The notes below the pieces were generated by a model. It ran no database searches and had not been told where the DNA came from. It saw only the letters and a list, made by a program, of their open reading frames with translations. Both the position numbers and the translations under genes were made by a program. From assembly GCA_934424575.1 (NCBI GenBank), contig CAKRXU010000012.1, forward strand, positions 10,214-74,213: DNA of 64,000 nt. The letters run 5' to 3'. Below, piece by piece: positions 16,987 to 25,694 of this stretch. Numbering within the stretch: position 1 is the first letter of the stretch; every line of letters begins with the position of its first letter. Source of the stretch: an uncultured Blautia sp. (GTDB lineage: Bacteria > Bacillota > Clostridia > Lachnospirales > Lachnospiraceae).

Positions 16987-17949
16987 TTATTTTCCATATA
17001 ATACGGATGATGCCTCTCCAAGACGGTTATACAGCTTAACTGCATCATCAATATGCGGCGTTCCTGCCTGATATGCCCCGGCTGTTACCAGTATATAATC
17101 TATATCATCAATTTCCGCAAAACTTGCAAGACAGCATCCTGCCTCACTGGTAAATCCTGTCTTTCCTCCCATAATCTGTCCATCGATCACAGTAGTATCT
17201 GAAAGATTCTTGAACATGGTACTGTAAAAAGTAATTCCATCTGGATGTACGTTTGTTCCCGGAGTAGAATGATATGGACTTTCTATGATCTCACGAAATG
17301 TGTCATTTTTAAGTGCATAGCGCAGAAGATCTGCAATATCCTTGGCTGTGCTGTAGTGATCATCCGCATGAAGACCTGTCGCATTGCAAAAATGTGTATT
17401 CTCAAGCCCCAGTTTTTCTGCTTTTTGATTCATCAGCTCTACAAATCCCGTTTCTGATCCGGCGATCGTATCAGCCAGGGCAATACAACACTCTGCCCCC
17501 GAAGGAAGCAGCACACCATAAAGAAGATCGATTGCCTGTACTGTCTCACCAGGTTGAAATCCCGCCTGTGTAGCATCCTGTGCATAAAGATCTGCTACCA
17601 TATCGTTCGTTACTGTGATCTCCTGGTTCAGGTCACTAAGATTCTCGATCGCTACGATTGCTGTCATGATCTTTGTCATAGAAGCTGGATACATCTGTGT
17701 TTCTCCGCTTATATCCCCAACAACCTTACCACTGTCTGCCTGCATAAGGACTGCATAAGAACTGTTGATACCTGTAATATCCAGCTCCCTGACTGCCGGC
17801 TTTATAAGCTGATTTATCCAGACTGTGATCTGATTACCAAATCCAAAGCTCTGCGAAAGTACCAAAAAAAGTGAAATTACAACAATTATTTCTGCTACAA
17901 GACAGATAATCTTGTTTCTCCAAAAATTTTTTCCTTTTTTCTTCGCCAA
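16987..17949 (-). CDS. D-alanyl-D-alanine carboxypeptidase (DacF-like)
   Basis: About 320 residues of the penicillin-binding S11 family, trimming peptidoglycan stem peptides. Motifs: PASMTK (SxxK), SGAE as the SxN position, and GGKTGFT (KTG). One N-terminal membrane helix (KIICLVAEIIVVISLFLVL) replaces a cleavable signal. The C-terminal anchor domain of classical DacA is missing, as in short clostridial forms. A TTG at 17949 is preferred because GAGGGAG precedes it; an ATG at 17985 lacks a ribosome site. Confidence 0.85.
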   Translation of the reverse strand: MAKKKGKNFWRNKIICLVAEIIVVISLFLVLSQSFGFGNQITVWINQLIKPAVRELDITGINSSYAVLMQADSGKVVGDISGETQMYPASMTKIMTAIVAIENLSDLNQEITVTNDMVADLYAQDATQAGFQPGETVQAIDLLYGVLLPSGAECCIALADTIAGSETGFVELMNQKAEKLGLENTHFCNATGLHADDHYSTAKDIADLLRYALKNDTFREIIESPYHSTPGTNVHPDGITFYSTMFKNLSDTTVIDGQIMGGKTGFTSEAGCCLASFAEIDDIDYILVTAGAYQAGTPHIDDAVKLYNRLGEASSVLYGK

Positions 17950-18057
17950 ACTGACTCCCTCATTTCCAAATTGTTTCTCAAACATTATTTTAACATAATA
18001 TCAAAGAATATCGTAAAATCCATTTAATTATATATCAAAAATTTATTCATCTCAATA

Positions 18058-18095
18058 CAAAAAAAGACATCCCTGTGCTTTCGCGAGGGATGTCT
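18058..18095 (-). terminator. Terminator after rplA
   Basis: Perfect 10-bp stem AGACATCCCT/AGGGATGTCT with an 11-base loop followed on the minus strand by a T run. It ends the ribosomal protein transcript directly after rplA. Confidence 0.9.
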
Positions 18096-18106
18096 CTCTT
18101 ATTTAT

Positions 18107-18799
18107 TTAGGCAAACTTAACCGGGTTAACCTTTACTCCTGGTCCCATAGTAGGTGTCAGGACAACGCTTCTTAAGTACTGTCCTTTCAGGGTGCTTGGT
18201 CTAGCCTTTACAATTGCCTCCATGAGCGTCTGGAAGTTGTCGCTTAACTGCTCCTCAGTAAAGGAAGCTTTACCGATCGGAACATGGATGATATTGGTTT
18301 TGTCAAGACGGTATTCAATCTTACCTGCTTTAATATCATTGATTGCTTTTGTAACGTCCATAGTTACTGTTCCAGCTTTCGGGTTCGGCATGAGACCTTT
18401 TGGTCCAAGTACACGACCAAGACGTCCTACAACACCCATCATATCTGGTGTAGCAACAACAACGTCGAAATCAAGCCATCCTTCGTTCTGAATTCTCGGG
18501 ATGAGATCTTCTGCTCCTACGTAATCTGCTCCAGCTGCTTTTGCTTCTTCTGCTTTTGCGTCTTTTGCAAATACGAGAACACGAACTTTTTTACCAGTTC
18601 CATGAGGCAGAACTACTGCACCACGGATCTGCTGGTCTGCATGACGTCCATCGCAGCCTGTACGGATGTGAGCTTCGATAGTTTCGTCAAATTTAGCAAC
18701 TGCTGATTTCTTTACAAGGCTGATAGCTTCAGCGGTATCATATAATGTTGCGCGGTCTACTGCTTTAGCAGCTTCCACGTATTTCTTTCCTCGTTTCAT
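18107..18799 (-). CDS. rplA: 50S ribosomal protein L1
   Basis: 230 residues, full-length L1 with conserved ends (MKRGKKYVEAAK; GPGVKVNPVKFA). The start at 18799 follows AGGAGG; the frame is open to 18841 but the extension is not conserved. It follows rplK by 62 bases and is directly followed by a strong terminator, so rplJ-rplL are not downstream as they are in many bacteria. Confidence 0.97.
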   Translation of the reverse strand: MKRGKKYVEAAKAVDRATLYDTAEAISLVKKSAVAKFDETIEAHIRTGCDGRHADQQIRGAVVLPHGTGKKVRVLVFAKDAKAEEAKAAGADYVGAEDLIPRIQNEGWLDFDVVVATPDMMGVVGRLGRVLGPKGLMPNPKAGTVTMDVTKAINDIKAGKIEYRLDKTNIIHVPIGKASFTEEQLSDNFQTLMEAIVKARPSTLKGQYLRSVVLTPTMGPGVKVNPVKFA

Positions 18800-18861
18800 T
18801 TCTATAACCTCCTGTGGTAATTGCGGGAATTTCCCTCCCACTCACTTCAATTTGTAATTTC

Positions 18862-19287
18862 TCAGTCTACGACTTCGATTCCCATGCTTCTTGCAGTACC
18901 AGCGATCATGCTCATAGCTGCTTCAAGGGATGCTGCATTCAGGTCTTTCATCTTCAGTTCGGCGATTTCCTGAACCTGAGCTTTTGTTACTTTTGCAACT
19001 TTTGTTTTGTTCGGTACGCCGGAACCGGATTTGATGTTAGCTGCCTTCTTAAGAAGAACTGCTGCCGGCGGAGTTTTGGTTATGAAGCTGAAACTTCTGT
19101 CTGCATAAACAGTGATAACTACAGGAATGATAAGGTCTCCCTGATCTGCTGTTCTTGCATTAAACTCTTTTGTGAACTGTACAATGTTTACACCGTGCTG
19201 TCCAAGAGCCGGACCAACCGGTGGTGCTGGAGTTGCTTTACCAGCAGGAATCTGTAATTTAATATAGCCTGTTACTTTTTTTGCCAT
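18862..19287 (-). CDS. rplK: 50S ribosomal protein L11
   Basis: 141 residues, full length, opening MAKKVTGYIKLQIPAGKATP and containing the GPALGQHGVN signature near the N-terminus. L11 binds the GTPase-associated region of 23S rRNA. It lies between nusG and rplA, the standard order. Confidence 0.98.
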   Translation of the reverse strand: MAKKVTGYIKLQIPAGKATPAPPVGPALGQHGVNIVQFTKEFNARTADQGDLIIPVVITVYADRSFSFITKTPPAAVLLKKAANIKSGSGVPNKTKVAKVTKAQVQEIAELKMKDLNAASLEAAMSMIAGTARSMGIEVVD

Positions 19288-19344
19288 TTTTCGGCACCTC
19301 CTATGTGGTATTGGCGGGGGTTGTTCCCTCCCACTTGAATGTGT

Positions 19345-19860
19345 TTACGCTTTCTTAATATCTGCGAAACTTATTTCTACCGGCGTTTCGCGGCCAAACA
19401 ATTCAACATTGATAGTAACCGTCTGCTTCTGAGTGCTGAGCGCAGAAATAACGCCTGCGGTGTCCTTCCAGGCTCCGCCTGTTACGACAACCATGTCACC
19501 CTCTGCAAAATCTACCTGAATGTCTTCTTTCTTGATTCCTAACGGAAGCATTTCTTCTTCTGTAAGAGGAACCGGTTTGGATCCCGGTCCTACAAATCCG
19601 GTAACACCTCTGGTGTTACGAACAACATACCAGGTATCATCATTCATGACCATGTTGAGAAGCACATAGCCCGGAAACATTTTTTTCTGGACCTGCTTTG
19701 CAGCACCGTTTCGCATCTCTACCACATCCTGCAGCGGAACACGAACTTCCAGAATCTGGTCTTCCAGGTGTCTGTTTTCGATTGTTTTTTCAATGTTGGC
19801 TTTTACTTTGTTTTCATAACCTGAATAGGTATGAACAACATACCATTTTGCTTCTGACAT
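19345..19860 (-). CDS. nusG: Transcription termination/antitermination factor NusG
   Basis: 171 residues: NGN domain (AKWYVVHTYSGYENKVK, FPGYVLL, VRNTRGVTGFVG) followed by a KOW domain (EGDMVVVTGGAWKDTAGV). NusG couples RNA polymerase to ribosomes and to Rho. It lies between secE and rplK on one transcript. Confidence 0.97.
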   Translation of the reverse strand: MSEAKWYVVHTYSGYENKVKANIEKTIENRHLEDQILEVRVPLQDVVEMRNGAAKQVQKKMFPGYVLLNMVMNDDTWYVVRNTRGVTGFVGPGSKPVPLTEEEMLPLGIKKEDIQVDFAEGDMVVVTGGAWKDTAGVISALSTQKQTVTINVELFGRETPVEISFADIKKA

Positions 19861-19876
19861 ACAATCACCGTTATCC

Positions 19877-20086
19877 TTATTTCATTAAAAGATTTACACC
19901 TTCCAGAATTGCAGAATCCATAACACTGATGATCACAGCAACAACTACTGTAATGGCAACAACCGCGATGGTCTGTTTAACCAGTGTAGGTCTGTCAACC
20001 CAGACAATCTTTTTGAATTCCGATTGAAGTCCCTGAAACCAATTTTTCTTCTGACCAGTGCCAGCAGATTTTTCTTTCTCTTGCAT
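19877..20086 (-). CDS. secE: Preprotein translocase subunit SecE
   Basis: 69 residues with the SecE signature (WFQGLQSEFKKIVWVDRPTLVKQT) and a single membrane helix (about 40-60), the short form usual in Firmicutes. It is 16 bases upstream of nusG. The 170-base gap to rpmG is filled by a structured repeat. Confidence 0.95.
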   Translation of the reverse strand: MQEKEKSAGTGQKKNWFQGLQSEFKKIVWVDRPTLVKQTIAVVAITVVVAVIISVMDSAILEGVNLLMK

Positions 20087-20103
20087 AGTCTAACCTCACA
20101 ATC

Positions 20104-20244
20104 GTTACTGTTCACTTCATTCACAGTAACTTGGTCAAAATGCATTCCAGATCACCTTCGGTGATAGCATTTTGCCCCATATGTCTCGGGATTTTGCCAT
20201 ATTCATGGCAAAACACCTCGCGGAATATTCTCGTGAACAGTTAC
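20104..20244. repeat. Dispersed structured repeat, copy A
   Basis: About 141 bp bounded by near-perfect 12-bp inverted ends (GTTACTGTTCAC at 20104-20115; GTGAACAGTTAC at 20233-20244). Inside are a hairpin with a 3-base TTC loop (ATCACC/GGTGAT at 20151-20165) and a 9-bp hairpin TTTTGCCAT/ATGGCAAAA (20192-20213). From 20141 onward it is about 90% identical to the copy at 42652-42756. It sits between rpmG and secE. Confidence 0.8.
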
Positions 20245-20259
20245 CTTAATTCTTTGTGA

Positions 20260-20409
20260 TTACTTTGTTTCCTTGTGCAGAGTATGGGTACGGCAGAACT
20301 TACAATATTTCTTAGTTTCAAGACGCTCAGGATGATTCTTTTTCTCCTTGGTCATATTGTAGTTACGCTGCTTGCACTCCGTACATGCCAATGTAATCTT
20401 AACGCGCAC
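20260..20409 (-). CDS. rpmG: 50S ribosomal protein L33
   Basis: 49 residues from a GTG start preceded by GGAGG, the normal L33 size; in-frame ATGs further upstream would add unconserved residues. CTEC and CKFC cysteine pairs show the zinc-binding form. It is the first gene of rpmG-secE-nusG-rplK-rplA. Confidence 0.95.
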   Translation of the reverse strand: MRVKITLACTECKQRNYNMTKEKKNHPERLETKKYCKFCRTHTLHKETK

Positions 20410-20496
20410 AACTTCCACCTCCAGTGTTTTCATTTGCGTGAGTCTTTCTTTTATTTTTTGCATAAAAAAAAGACCTAACTTCCATGTCGCCCGTCT

Positions 20497-20525
20497 AGTT
20501 TATCACAACTTATATATGAAGTCAA
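20497..20525 (-). promoter_or_regulatory. Promoter of the rpmG-rplA operon
   Basis: On the minus strand TTGACT (20520-20525), a 17-base spacer and TAAACT (20497-20502), about 90 bases before the rpmG start. Confidence 0.65.
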
Positions 20526-20576
20526 GTGTTTTGCATTCTTTTTATAGAAGTATTTCTTATAAAAATAAGATTTCTC

Positions 20577-20605
20577 TTGTCAATGTTCTCCTCGTAGTGT
20601 ATGAT
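20577..20605 (+). promoter_or_regulatory. Promoter of the glycan ABC exporter
   Basis: TTGTCA (20577-20582), a 17-base spacer and TATGAT (20600-20605). A small GC-rich hairpin (CCCTCAG/CTGGGGG, about 20622-20640) lies in the leader. Confidence 0.6.
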
Positions 20606-20676
20606 AAAAAAGTCGAACGCCCTCAGTTTTCTGGGGGTCTATAATTTTATCAAAAAATAATATAGGAGCGGATTTT

Positions 20677-21462
20677 ATGTTTAATCGATTCAAGGATGAC
20701 TTGAAGAAGTATTGGAAGTACGCAATCTATTCTTCCAAAGCTCAGTTAAAATCCGAAATAGCCAATTCCTATCTGAACTGGCTCTGGTGGATACTGGATC
20801 CTCTTTGCTTTATGCTGATCTATGTATTCATGTTCGGATATGTTTTCAAGTCCAAACTACAGTACTTTGCAATTTTCATCTTTATCGGTATCACTCTGTG
20901 GGATTTCTTTAATAAATCTCTTCTCCAGAGTGTCAAGCTGATCAAGTCGAATAAACCGATCGTGTCTAAAGTATATATACCTAAATTCATTCTGATCTTC
21001 GTCAAAATGGGAGTAAACGGTTTCAAGATGTGTATTTCTCTTCTGATCGTTGTTGCCATGATGATCGTATGGAGAGTTCCGGTGACCTGGAATGTGCTGT
21101 ATTTCATTCCGATCCTGATGACACTGATCGTTATCGTATTTGGATTTTCCTGTTTTCTCCTTCATTATGGAGTATTTGTAGAGGATCTTTCCAATGTGCT
21201 GAACATCGCGCTGCGTTTCCTGTTCTATCTGACCGGTGTATTCTGGAATATCATGGACAGACTTCCGGCACCTTACAACAAATACATCGGAAGAGGAAAC
21301 CCGATCGCATTTTTGATAACTTCAACCCGTGACTGCCTGATCTATGGCAAGACACCTCACAGGAAGCTTCTTCTCCTGTGGTTTATCGTCGGACTTATCA
21401 TCAGCATCCTGGGCGTGCGCAAAATCTACAAGAACGAAAACAGTTATGTAAAGGTGATATAA
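20677..21462 (+). CDS. Polysaccharide/teichoic acid ABC exporter permease (TagG-like)
   Basis: 261 residues, ABC-2 type permease with six hydrophobic segments. LNWLWWILDPLCFMLIYVFMFGY is the typical N-terminal helix region of TagG/Wzm/RfbA proteins, which export undecaprenyl-linked glycans. The next gene, two bases on, is the ATPase partner. The convergent glycan genes downstream make it likely that the exported glycan is assembled by this cluster. Confidence 0.88.
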   Translation: MFNRFKDDLKKYWKYAIYSSKAQLKSEIANSYLNWLWWILDPLCFMLIYVFMFGYVFKSKLQYFAIFIFIGITLWDFFNKSLLQSVKLIKSNKPIVSKVYIPKFILIFVKMGVNGFKMCISLLIVVAMMIVWRVPVTWNVLYFIPILMTLIVIVFGFSCFLLHYGVFVEDLSNVLNIALRFLFYLTGVFWNIMDRLPAPYNKYIGRGNPIAFLITSTRDCLIYGKTPHRKLLLLWFIVGLIISILGVRKIYKNENSYVKVI

Positions 21463-21463
21463 T

Positions 21464-22201
21464 ATGGAAGAAAAACATGCTATCGAAGTCACAGACCTGG
21501 TCATCAGTTATCAGAATCTCAAAAAGACTTCTATCAAAAAGAACCTGCTGCACTTCCGTCGCCAGAAGGCTGACCGTTTTGTAGCGGTAAAGGGGATCTC
21601 CTTCTATGTTCGTGAGGGAGAGATCCTGGGGATCATTGGCAAGAACGGATGTGGTAAATCCACAACATTGAATGCCCTGGCCGGTATCTTTTCTCCAGAC
21701 AGCGGAACGATCGATCTCAAAGGACATTCTATTTCCCTTCTGTCTATCGGTGTTGGTTTCCAGCGTGAGATGACAGGAAGAGAAAACATTATCCTTTCCG
21801 GTATGCTTCTCGGATTCTCTGAGGAAGAAGTTCGTTCTAAGGAAGATGAGATCATTGAATTTGCCGGAATTGGAGACTTTATTGATATGCCTGTAAGAAC
21901 ATATTCAAGTGGTATGTATTCCAAACTGGCATTCTCCATCACCGCGATCCTGGAAACAGACATTATGCTGATCGATGAGGTCTTAAGTGTCGGTGACCAG
22001 AAATTCAAAAAGAAAAGCTATAACAAAATGAAAAGCCTCATTTCCAATAAGGACCGTACTGTTATTATCGTATCCCACAACATTGATACTCTCAAGCAGT
22101 TATGTGATACTGTTATGTGGATGCATGACGGACAGATCAAACGAATTGGTGATCCAGAACCGGTTCTTGCAGAATATGTAGACTTCATGGAAAAAAATTA
22201 A
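21464..22201 (+). CDS. Polysaccharide/teichoic acid ABC exporter ATPase (TagH-like)
   Basis: 245 residues, TagH/Wzt-type ATPase. GIIGKNGCGKSTT is Walker A, RTYSSGMYSKLAFS the diverged signature typical of this subfamily (instead of LSGGQ), IMLIDEVLSVGD Walker B, and IVSHN the switch His. There is no C-terminal glycan-binding extension of Wzt type. It is paired with the permease at 20677. Confidence 0.9.
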   Translation: MEEKHAIEVTDLVISYQNLKKTSIKKNLLHFRRQKADRFVAVKGISFYVREGEILGIIGKNGCGKSTTLNALAGIFSPDSGTIDLKGHSISLLSIGVGFQREMTGRENIILSGMLLGFSEEEVRSKEDEIIEFAGIGDFIDMPVRTYSSGMYSKLAFSITAILETDIMLIDEVLSVGDQKFKKKSYNKMKSLISNKDRTVIIVSHNIDTLKQLCDTVMWMHDGQIKRIGDPEPVLAEYVDFMEKN

Positions 22202-22208
22202 AACAAAA

Positions 22209-22242
22209 ATGTGCTGGTCATCTGACGATCAGCACATTTTTT
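22209..22242. terminator. Two-way terminator between convergent glycan genes
   Basis: An 11-bp stem (22209-22219 with 22227-22237, one G-T pair) followed by a T run on the plus strand and preceded by an A run, so it can serve both directions. Confidence 0.8.
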
Positions 22243-22255
22243 ATTGACATATGAT

Positions 22256-23092
22256 TTATTTGGCATTTCTGAGAAAAATATGATAAAACTTCTCTCTGGC
22301 ACTGCCTGGAATCAATCCCACAGTCGTACGGACCATGCAGTTCTTGATATATTCTTTACGGGTGATAAACTTCTTACAATAAAGATATTTCTGGAAACGG
22401 AGCACCCAATGAAGATAAGATCTGCCGCCTCTGCGGTCATACATTCCATTTCCCGTACGCATATCCAGAATCACTTCCTGAATGTTATAACCCTTACATC
22501 CCTTTCTCAGCATGCGCACCCAGAGATAATAGTCTTCAAATCCCGGGAAATCCTGATAATTTCCTGCCCGAAGGACCGCTTCTCTGCGAAACATGATACA
22601 CGGATGGTTGAATGGATTTCTTTTGCAGGCATACTGTCGAATTTCCTCATGAGTCCTTGGAAGCATCCTCAGTCTCTCCATATCACCAGGAGTTTGAGAA
22701 AACTCCTGCAAGGTACCACTTACCAGATCATAACCATCTCTCTTTATCACTCGAAATTGTCTTTCACAGCGATCTGGTCGACTGATATCGTCACTGTCCA
22801 TTCTGGCAATTACAGAACAGCGGCATTTTGGAACGCCAATACGCAGGGCATTCCCAAGTCCTTTATTCTCCTGGATACGAATAAGCTGGAGTTTTTCTCC
22901 CATCTGCTTCTGTGCCCATTCGATCACTTCATCCAGTTCACGGGTCAGAGGCCCATCACAGACAAGCACAAAATCCGAAAACGGCAAGGTCTGAGCCAGC
23001 ATACTCTCAATACTCTGACGGAAAAACTCCGGATTTTCTCTTCCATATACAGACATCAGAACAGAATACGTCATCTCTGAATCTGTTCCCAT
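22256..23092 (-). CDS. Glycosyltransferase family 2
   Basis: 278 residues with the GT-A fold: SVLMSVYGRENPEFF at the start, and MDSDDISRPDR holding the metal-binding DxD. The C-terminal part resembles rhamnosyl/galactosyl transferases used in capsule or teichoic acid synthesis. It begins four bases after the licD-like gene. Donor and acceptor sugars are unknown. AAGGAG precedes the chosen ATG. Confidence 0.88.
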   Translation of the reverse strand: MGTDSEMTYSVLMSVYGRENPEFFRQSIESMLAQTLPFSDFVLVCDGPLTRELDEVIEWAQKQMGEKLQLIRIQENKGLGNALRIGVPKCRCSVIARMDSDDISRPDRCERQFRVIKRDGYDLVSGTLQEFSQTPGDMERLRMLPRTHEEIRQYACKRNPFNHPCIMFRREAVLRAGNYQDFPGFEDYYLWVRMLRKGCKGYNIQEVILDMRTGNGMYDRRGGRSYLHWVLRFQKYLYCKKFITRKEYIKNCMVRTTVGLIPGSAREKFYHIFLRNAK

Positions 23093-23096
23093 ACGA

Positions 23097-23933
23097 TCAC
23101 TCCTTAATTCTTGTATTGTGATGATTCATCTCCTGAGCATCCGGTGGATTCCAGTATTCTCCATACATCTGACGAAGAACAAAATCATAATCTTTCGGTC
23201 CCCTCAGTGAAACATCTTCGAAAGGATAGTTTGCACCCTTTCCATAGTGCTTTCTGTGGAACATTTCTTTGAGCTTGTGGATTCCCATAAAGTTTACCAG
23301 ATATGGTGAACTGTCATAGGAATACTTCTGCATCATCCGATCCAGGCGCCTCAGTTCTCTGTCTGTACGGAAGATTTTTTCTACAGGAAGGATCTTACCC
23401 GCATTAATCAGAAGCTGCTCATGAAACGGTCTCTTACGCTTAAGGTCGACATTTGTCGAAAACAGGGAATAATTCACTCTCGCCCTGGCGATCAGAAGCC
23501 GGAAGCAATGGATCTTGCGGAGATATTTGTTGCCCGGCATTCCATCCAGCGGAAAAATATCGATCCATGCTTCTTTTTCCGCATCAACAGCCGCAGATTC
23601 ATCGATCACCTTGACACGGCTGTCTGTGATCCTCGGTACATAATGATTATAACCTTCTGTTTTCTTGAAGCTGCAGTAATGAAGATACTCCGGAAGCTCT
23701 TTCTCTACGATCTTCTCGAAGCGTCTGAAATCCGGTCTCGGCATTCCCACATCAATATCATCATCCCACGGGATAAAACCTTCATGTCTGACCGCACCCA
23801 GAAGTGTTCCTCCAAGTGCATAATAACGCAGATGATGTTTCTTACATATTCTCAGGAATTCTTTCAGAATATCCAGCTCTACAAGCTGAAGTTTCCTGAG
23901 ATCATTTTGATTCTCTGTTTTCTGTTCTGCCAT
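23097..23933 (-). CDS. LicD-family phosphotransferase
   Basis: 278 residues. ALGGTLLGAVRHEGFIPWDD and DIDVGMPRPDF are the hallmark of LicD nucleotidyltransferase-fold proteins, which attach phosphocholine or related phospho-substituents to surface glycans. GGGAGG precedes the ATG by 9 bases. The start overlaps the 3' end of the sugar transferase gene by 32 bases, so the two are co-translated. Whether the substituent is choline is unknown; no choline kinase or cytidylyltransferase is nearby. Confidence 0.85.
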   Translation of the reverse strand: MAEQKTENQNDLRKLQLVELDILKEFLRICKKHHLRYYALGGTLLGAVRHEGFIPWDDDIDVGMPRPDFRRFEKIVEKELPEYLHYCSFKKTEGYNHYVPRITDSRVKVIDESAAVDAEKEAWIDIFPLDGMPGNKYLRKIHCFRLLIARARVNYSLFSTNVDLKRKRPFHEQLLINAGKILPVEKIFRTDRELRRLDRMMQKYSYDSSPYLVNFMGIHKLKEMFHRKHYGKGANYPFEDVSLRGPKDYDFVLRQMYGEYWNPPDAQEMNHHNTRIKE

Positions 23934-25320
23934 GGTGGAGATCCTCCCCTGTAATTTCCTCCACTGAATCTTTCAGTGCATTTACCTGATTATCGTCTAC
24001 CCCCTCGGAAACTTCCTTCTGGAAAAAGATCTTAACTGTCATCAACAGAAGCTTCAGATCAAGGAAAAACGAATAGTTCTCAATATAAAAAAGATCCAGT
24101 TTAAGTTTGTCATATGGTGTCGTATTATACTTACCGTAAACCTGTGCATAACCGGTAAGTCCGGCTTTCACTTTGAGTCGATAATAAAATTCCGGAAGTT
24201 CCCTGCGATACTCACGCATGATCGTCTGGCGCTCCGGTCTCGGACCCACCAGAGACATGTCTCCCTTAAATACATTGAACAGCTGTGGAAGCTCGTCCAG
24301 ATGAAGGTTGCGAAGCACCTTGCCTACAGGAGTGATTCTGGAATCATGTTTGGATGCAAGGCGCGCACCATGTTTTTCAGAATCCACACACATGCTGCGG
24401 AATTTGCAGATCTTGAACGATCTGCCGCCGAGCGTAAGTCTCTCCTGAAAATAAAATACAGGACCACCGTCGTATAACTTGACACACAATGCAGCGATCA
24501 GCATGATCGGAGAGGATATGACAATTCCGATCGCAGATACTACAATATCCAGAAGTCTCTTGGCCGCACGCTGTTCCACAGAAAGTCCCATGTTCTTGGC
24601 AACCAGCAGTGGTGTATCAAAGAGATGGATACGTTCACTTCCCATCAGTATGACATCCGAGATCTTCGGGCTCAGATAGCAGCGAATAGAATGTGCAAAG
24701 CAGTGCTTCAGGTAACGGTTACGGATCTGTGAAGGAAGATCCCAGATGATAACACCATCATATTCCTTCATCAAACGATAAATTTCCTTCTCTCCTGCAT
24801 CAATATGGACTTTGCCACTGATCTCATATTTGTCCTTACGGGAATTCATCTTATGGATCAGGTCACCTGGATCTCTGTCTCCGTAGATCACCAGTAGTTT
24901 TCGTGCACGATAAAGTCTGGAATAAATATATCTGGATCCCCAAATCCAGATCAGGATGATCACAAACTGTACCAGTGTCATCTCCACCATAGGCCACGGA
25001 TCCAGAAACCATCGGTTGATCAGTGTGATCTGGAAATATGTGATAACATTCGTACAGATCGTTGCGATCGTCATCGAATAAAATACATCGATACGTTTTA
25101 GATATCCAACCTTCAATCCTCCATAAAGTCTGGAAAACAGTATATTGATCAGCGCATAGATCGCGATCAGTACCCAGTTACCTTTTCTCCAGAAAGGTTC
25201 AAAGATCAGGCCTCTGTAAAAGTCGTACCAGATATACGCAAAAACAGCTGTCTGTGCGATCACCACAAGGCTTGCCAGACAGAAAACAATAAAGCGTTTA
25301 AAATCTTCTCGTCTTTTCAC
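23902..25320 (-). CDS. Polyprenyl-phosphate sugar-1-phosphate transferase (WbaP/CpsE-like)
   Basis: 472 residues. The N-terminal part has four to five membrane helices and a CoA-binding-like fold, then a helix (about 255-285) leads into the catalytic domain with KICKFRSMCVDSE, LRNLHLDELPQLFNV and GPRPERQ. These enzymes load the first sugar phosphate onto undecaprenyl phosphate. It starts with GTG preceded by AAGAGG, and is the first gene of a three-gene set with licD and the GT2. Confidence 0.92.
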   Translation of the reverse strand: MKRREDFKRFIVFCLASLVVIAQTAVFAYIWYDFYRGLIFEPFWRKGNWVLIAIYALINILFSRLYGGLKVGYLKRIDVFYSMTIATICTNVITYFQITLINRWFLDPWPMVEMTLVQFVIILIWIWGSRYIYSRLYRARKLLVIYGDRDPGDLIHKMNSRKDKYEISGKVHIDAGEKEIYRLMKEYDGVIIWDLPSQIRNRYLKHCFAHSIRCYLSPKISDVILMGSERIHLFDTPLLVAKNMGLSVEQRAAKRLLDIVVSAIGIVISSPIMLIAALCVKLYDGGPVFYFQERLTLGGRSFKICKFRSMCVDSEKHGARLASKHDSRITPVGKVLRNLHLDELPQLFNVFKGDMSLVGPRPERQTIMREYRRELPEFYYRLKVKAGLTGYAQVYGKYNTTPYDKLKLDLFYIENYSFFLDLKLLLMTVKIFFQKEVSEGVDDNQVNALKDSVEEITGEDLHHGRTENRESK

Positions 25321-25652
25321 CAGAATACCTCTTATTTTTTATCATTCCTATTTATTATCTCTTTTTCCTGACGTTGCTATTATAACGTATATCTTCTTTT
25401 CCGTCCAGTCATTGCAAAATGTTTGCCGTTTTTCCGCTCTTATCATTGTGGTTTTATGGATGTTTCAGACAAATTTCGATCGTATTTTGTAGTATTTTAG
25501 TGCATTTTACATGATTTTTGTTTGTTTTTTACTTATTTTTCCTTTTTTTTCATTTTTTTTAATGCATTCTTTACAACACGCAAAATTTTTCTTCAATAAA
25601 ATAGACTTTTTTGCTCAAAAATGTAGAAATGTTTTTGTAAAAATTGTATAAT
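25321..25652 (+). promoter_or_regulatory. AT-rich intergenic region with glgC promoter
   Basis: About 375 bases between divergent operons, rich in T and A runs, holding no gene I can support. A consensus -10 TATAAT is at 25647-25652 with a weak -35 (TAGAAA at 25624-25629, 17-base spacer), about 40 bases before glgC. I see no riboswitch. Confidence 0.5.
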
Positions 25653-25694
25653 AGAAGATATACAAGCATTATTAAAGGAAAGTGAGGGTTCACT

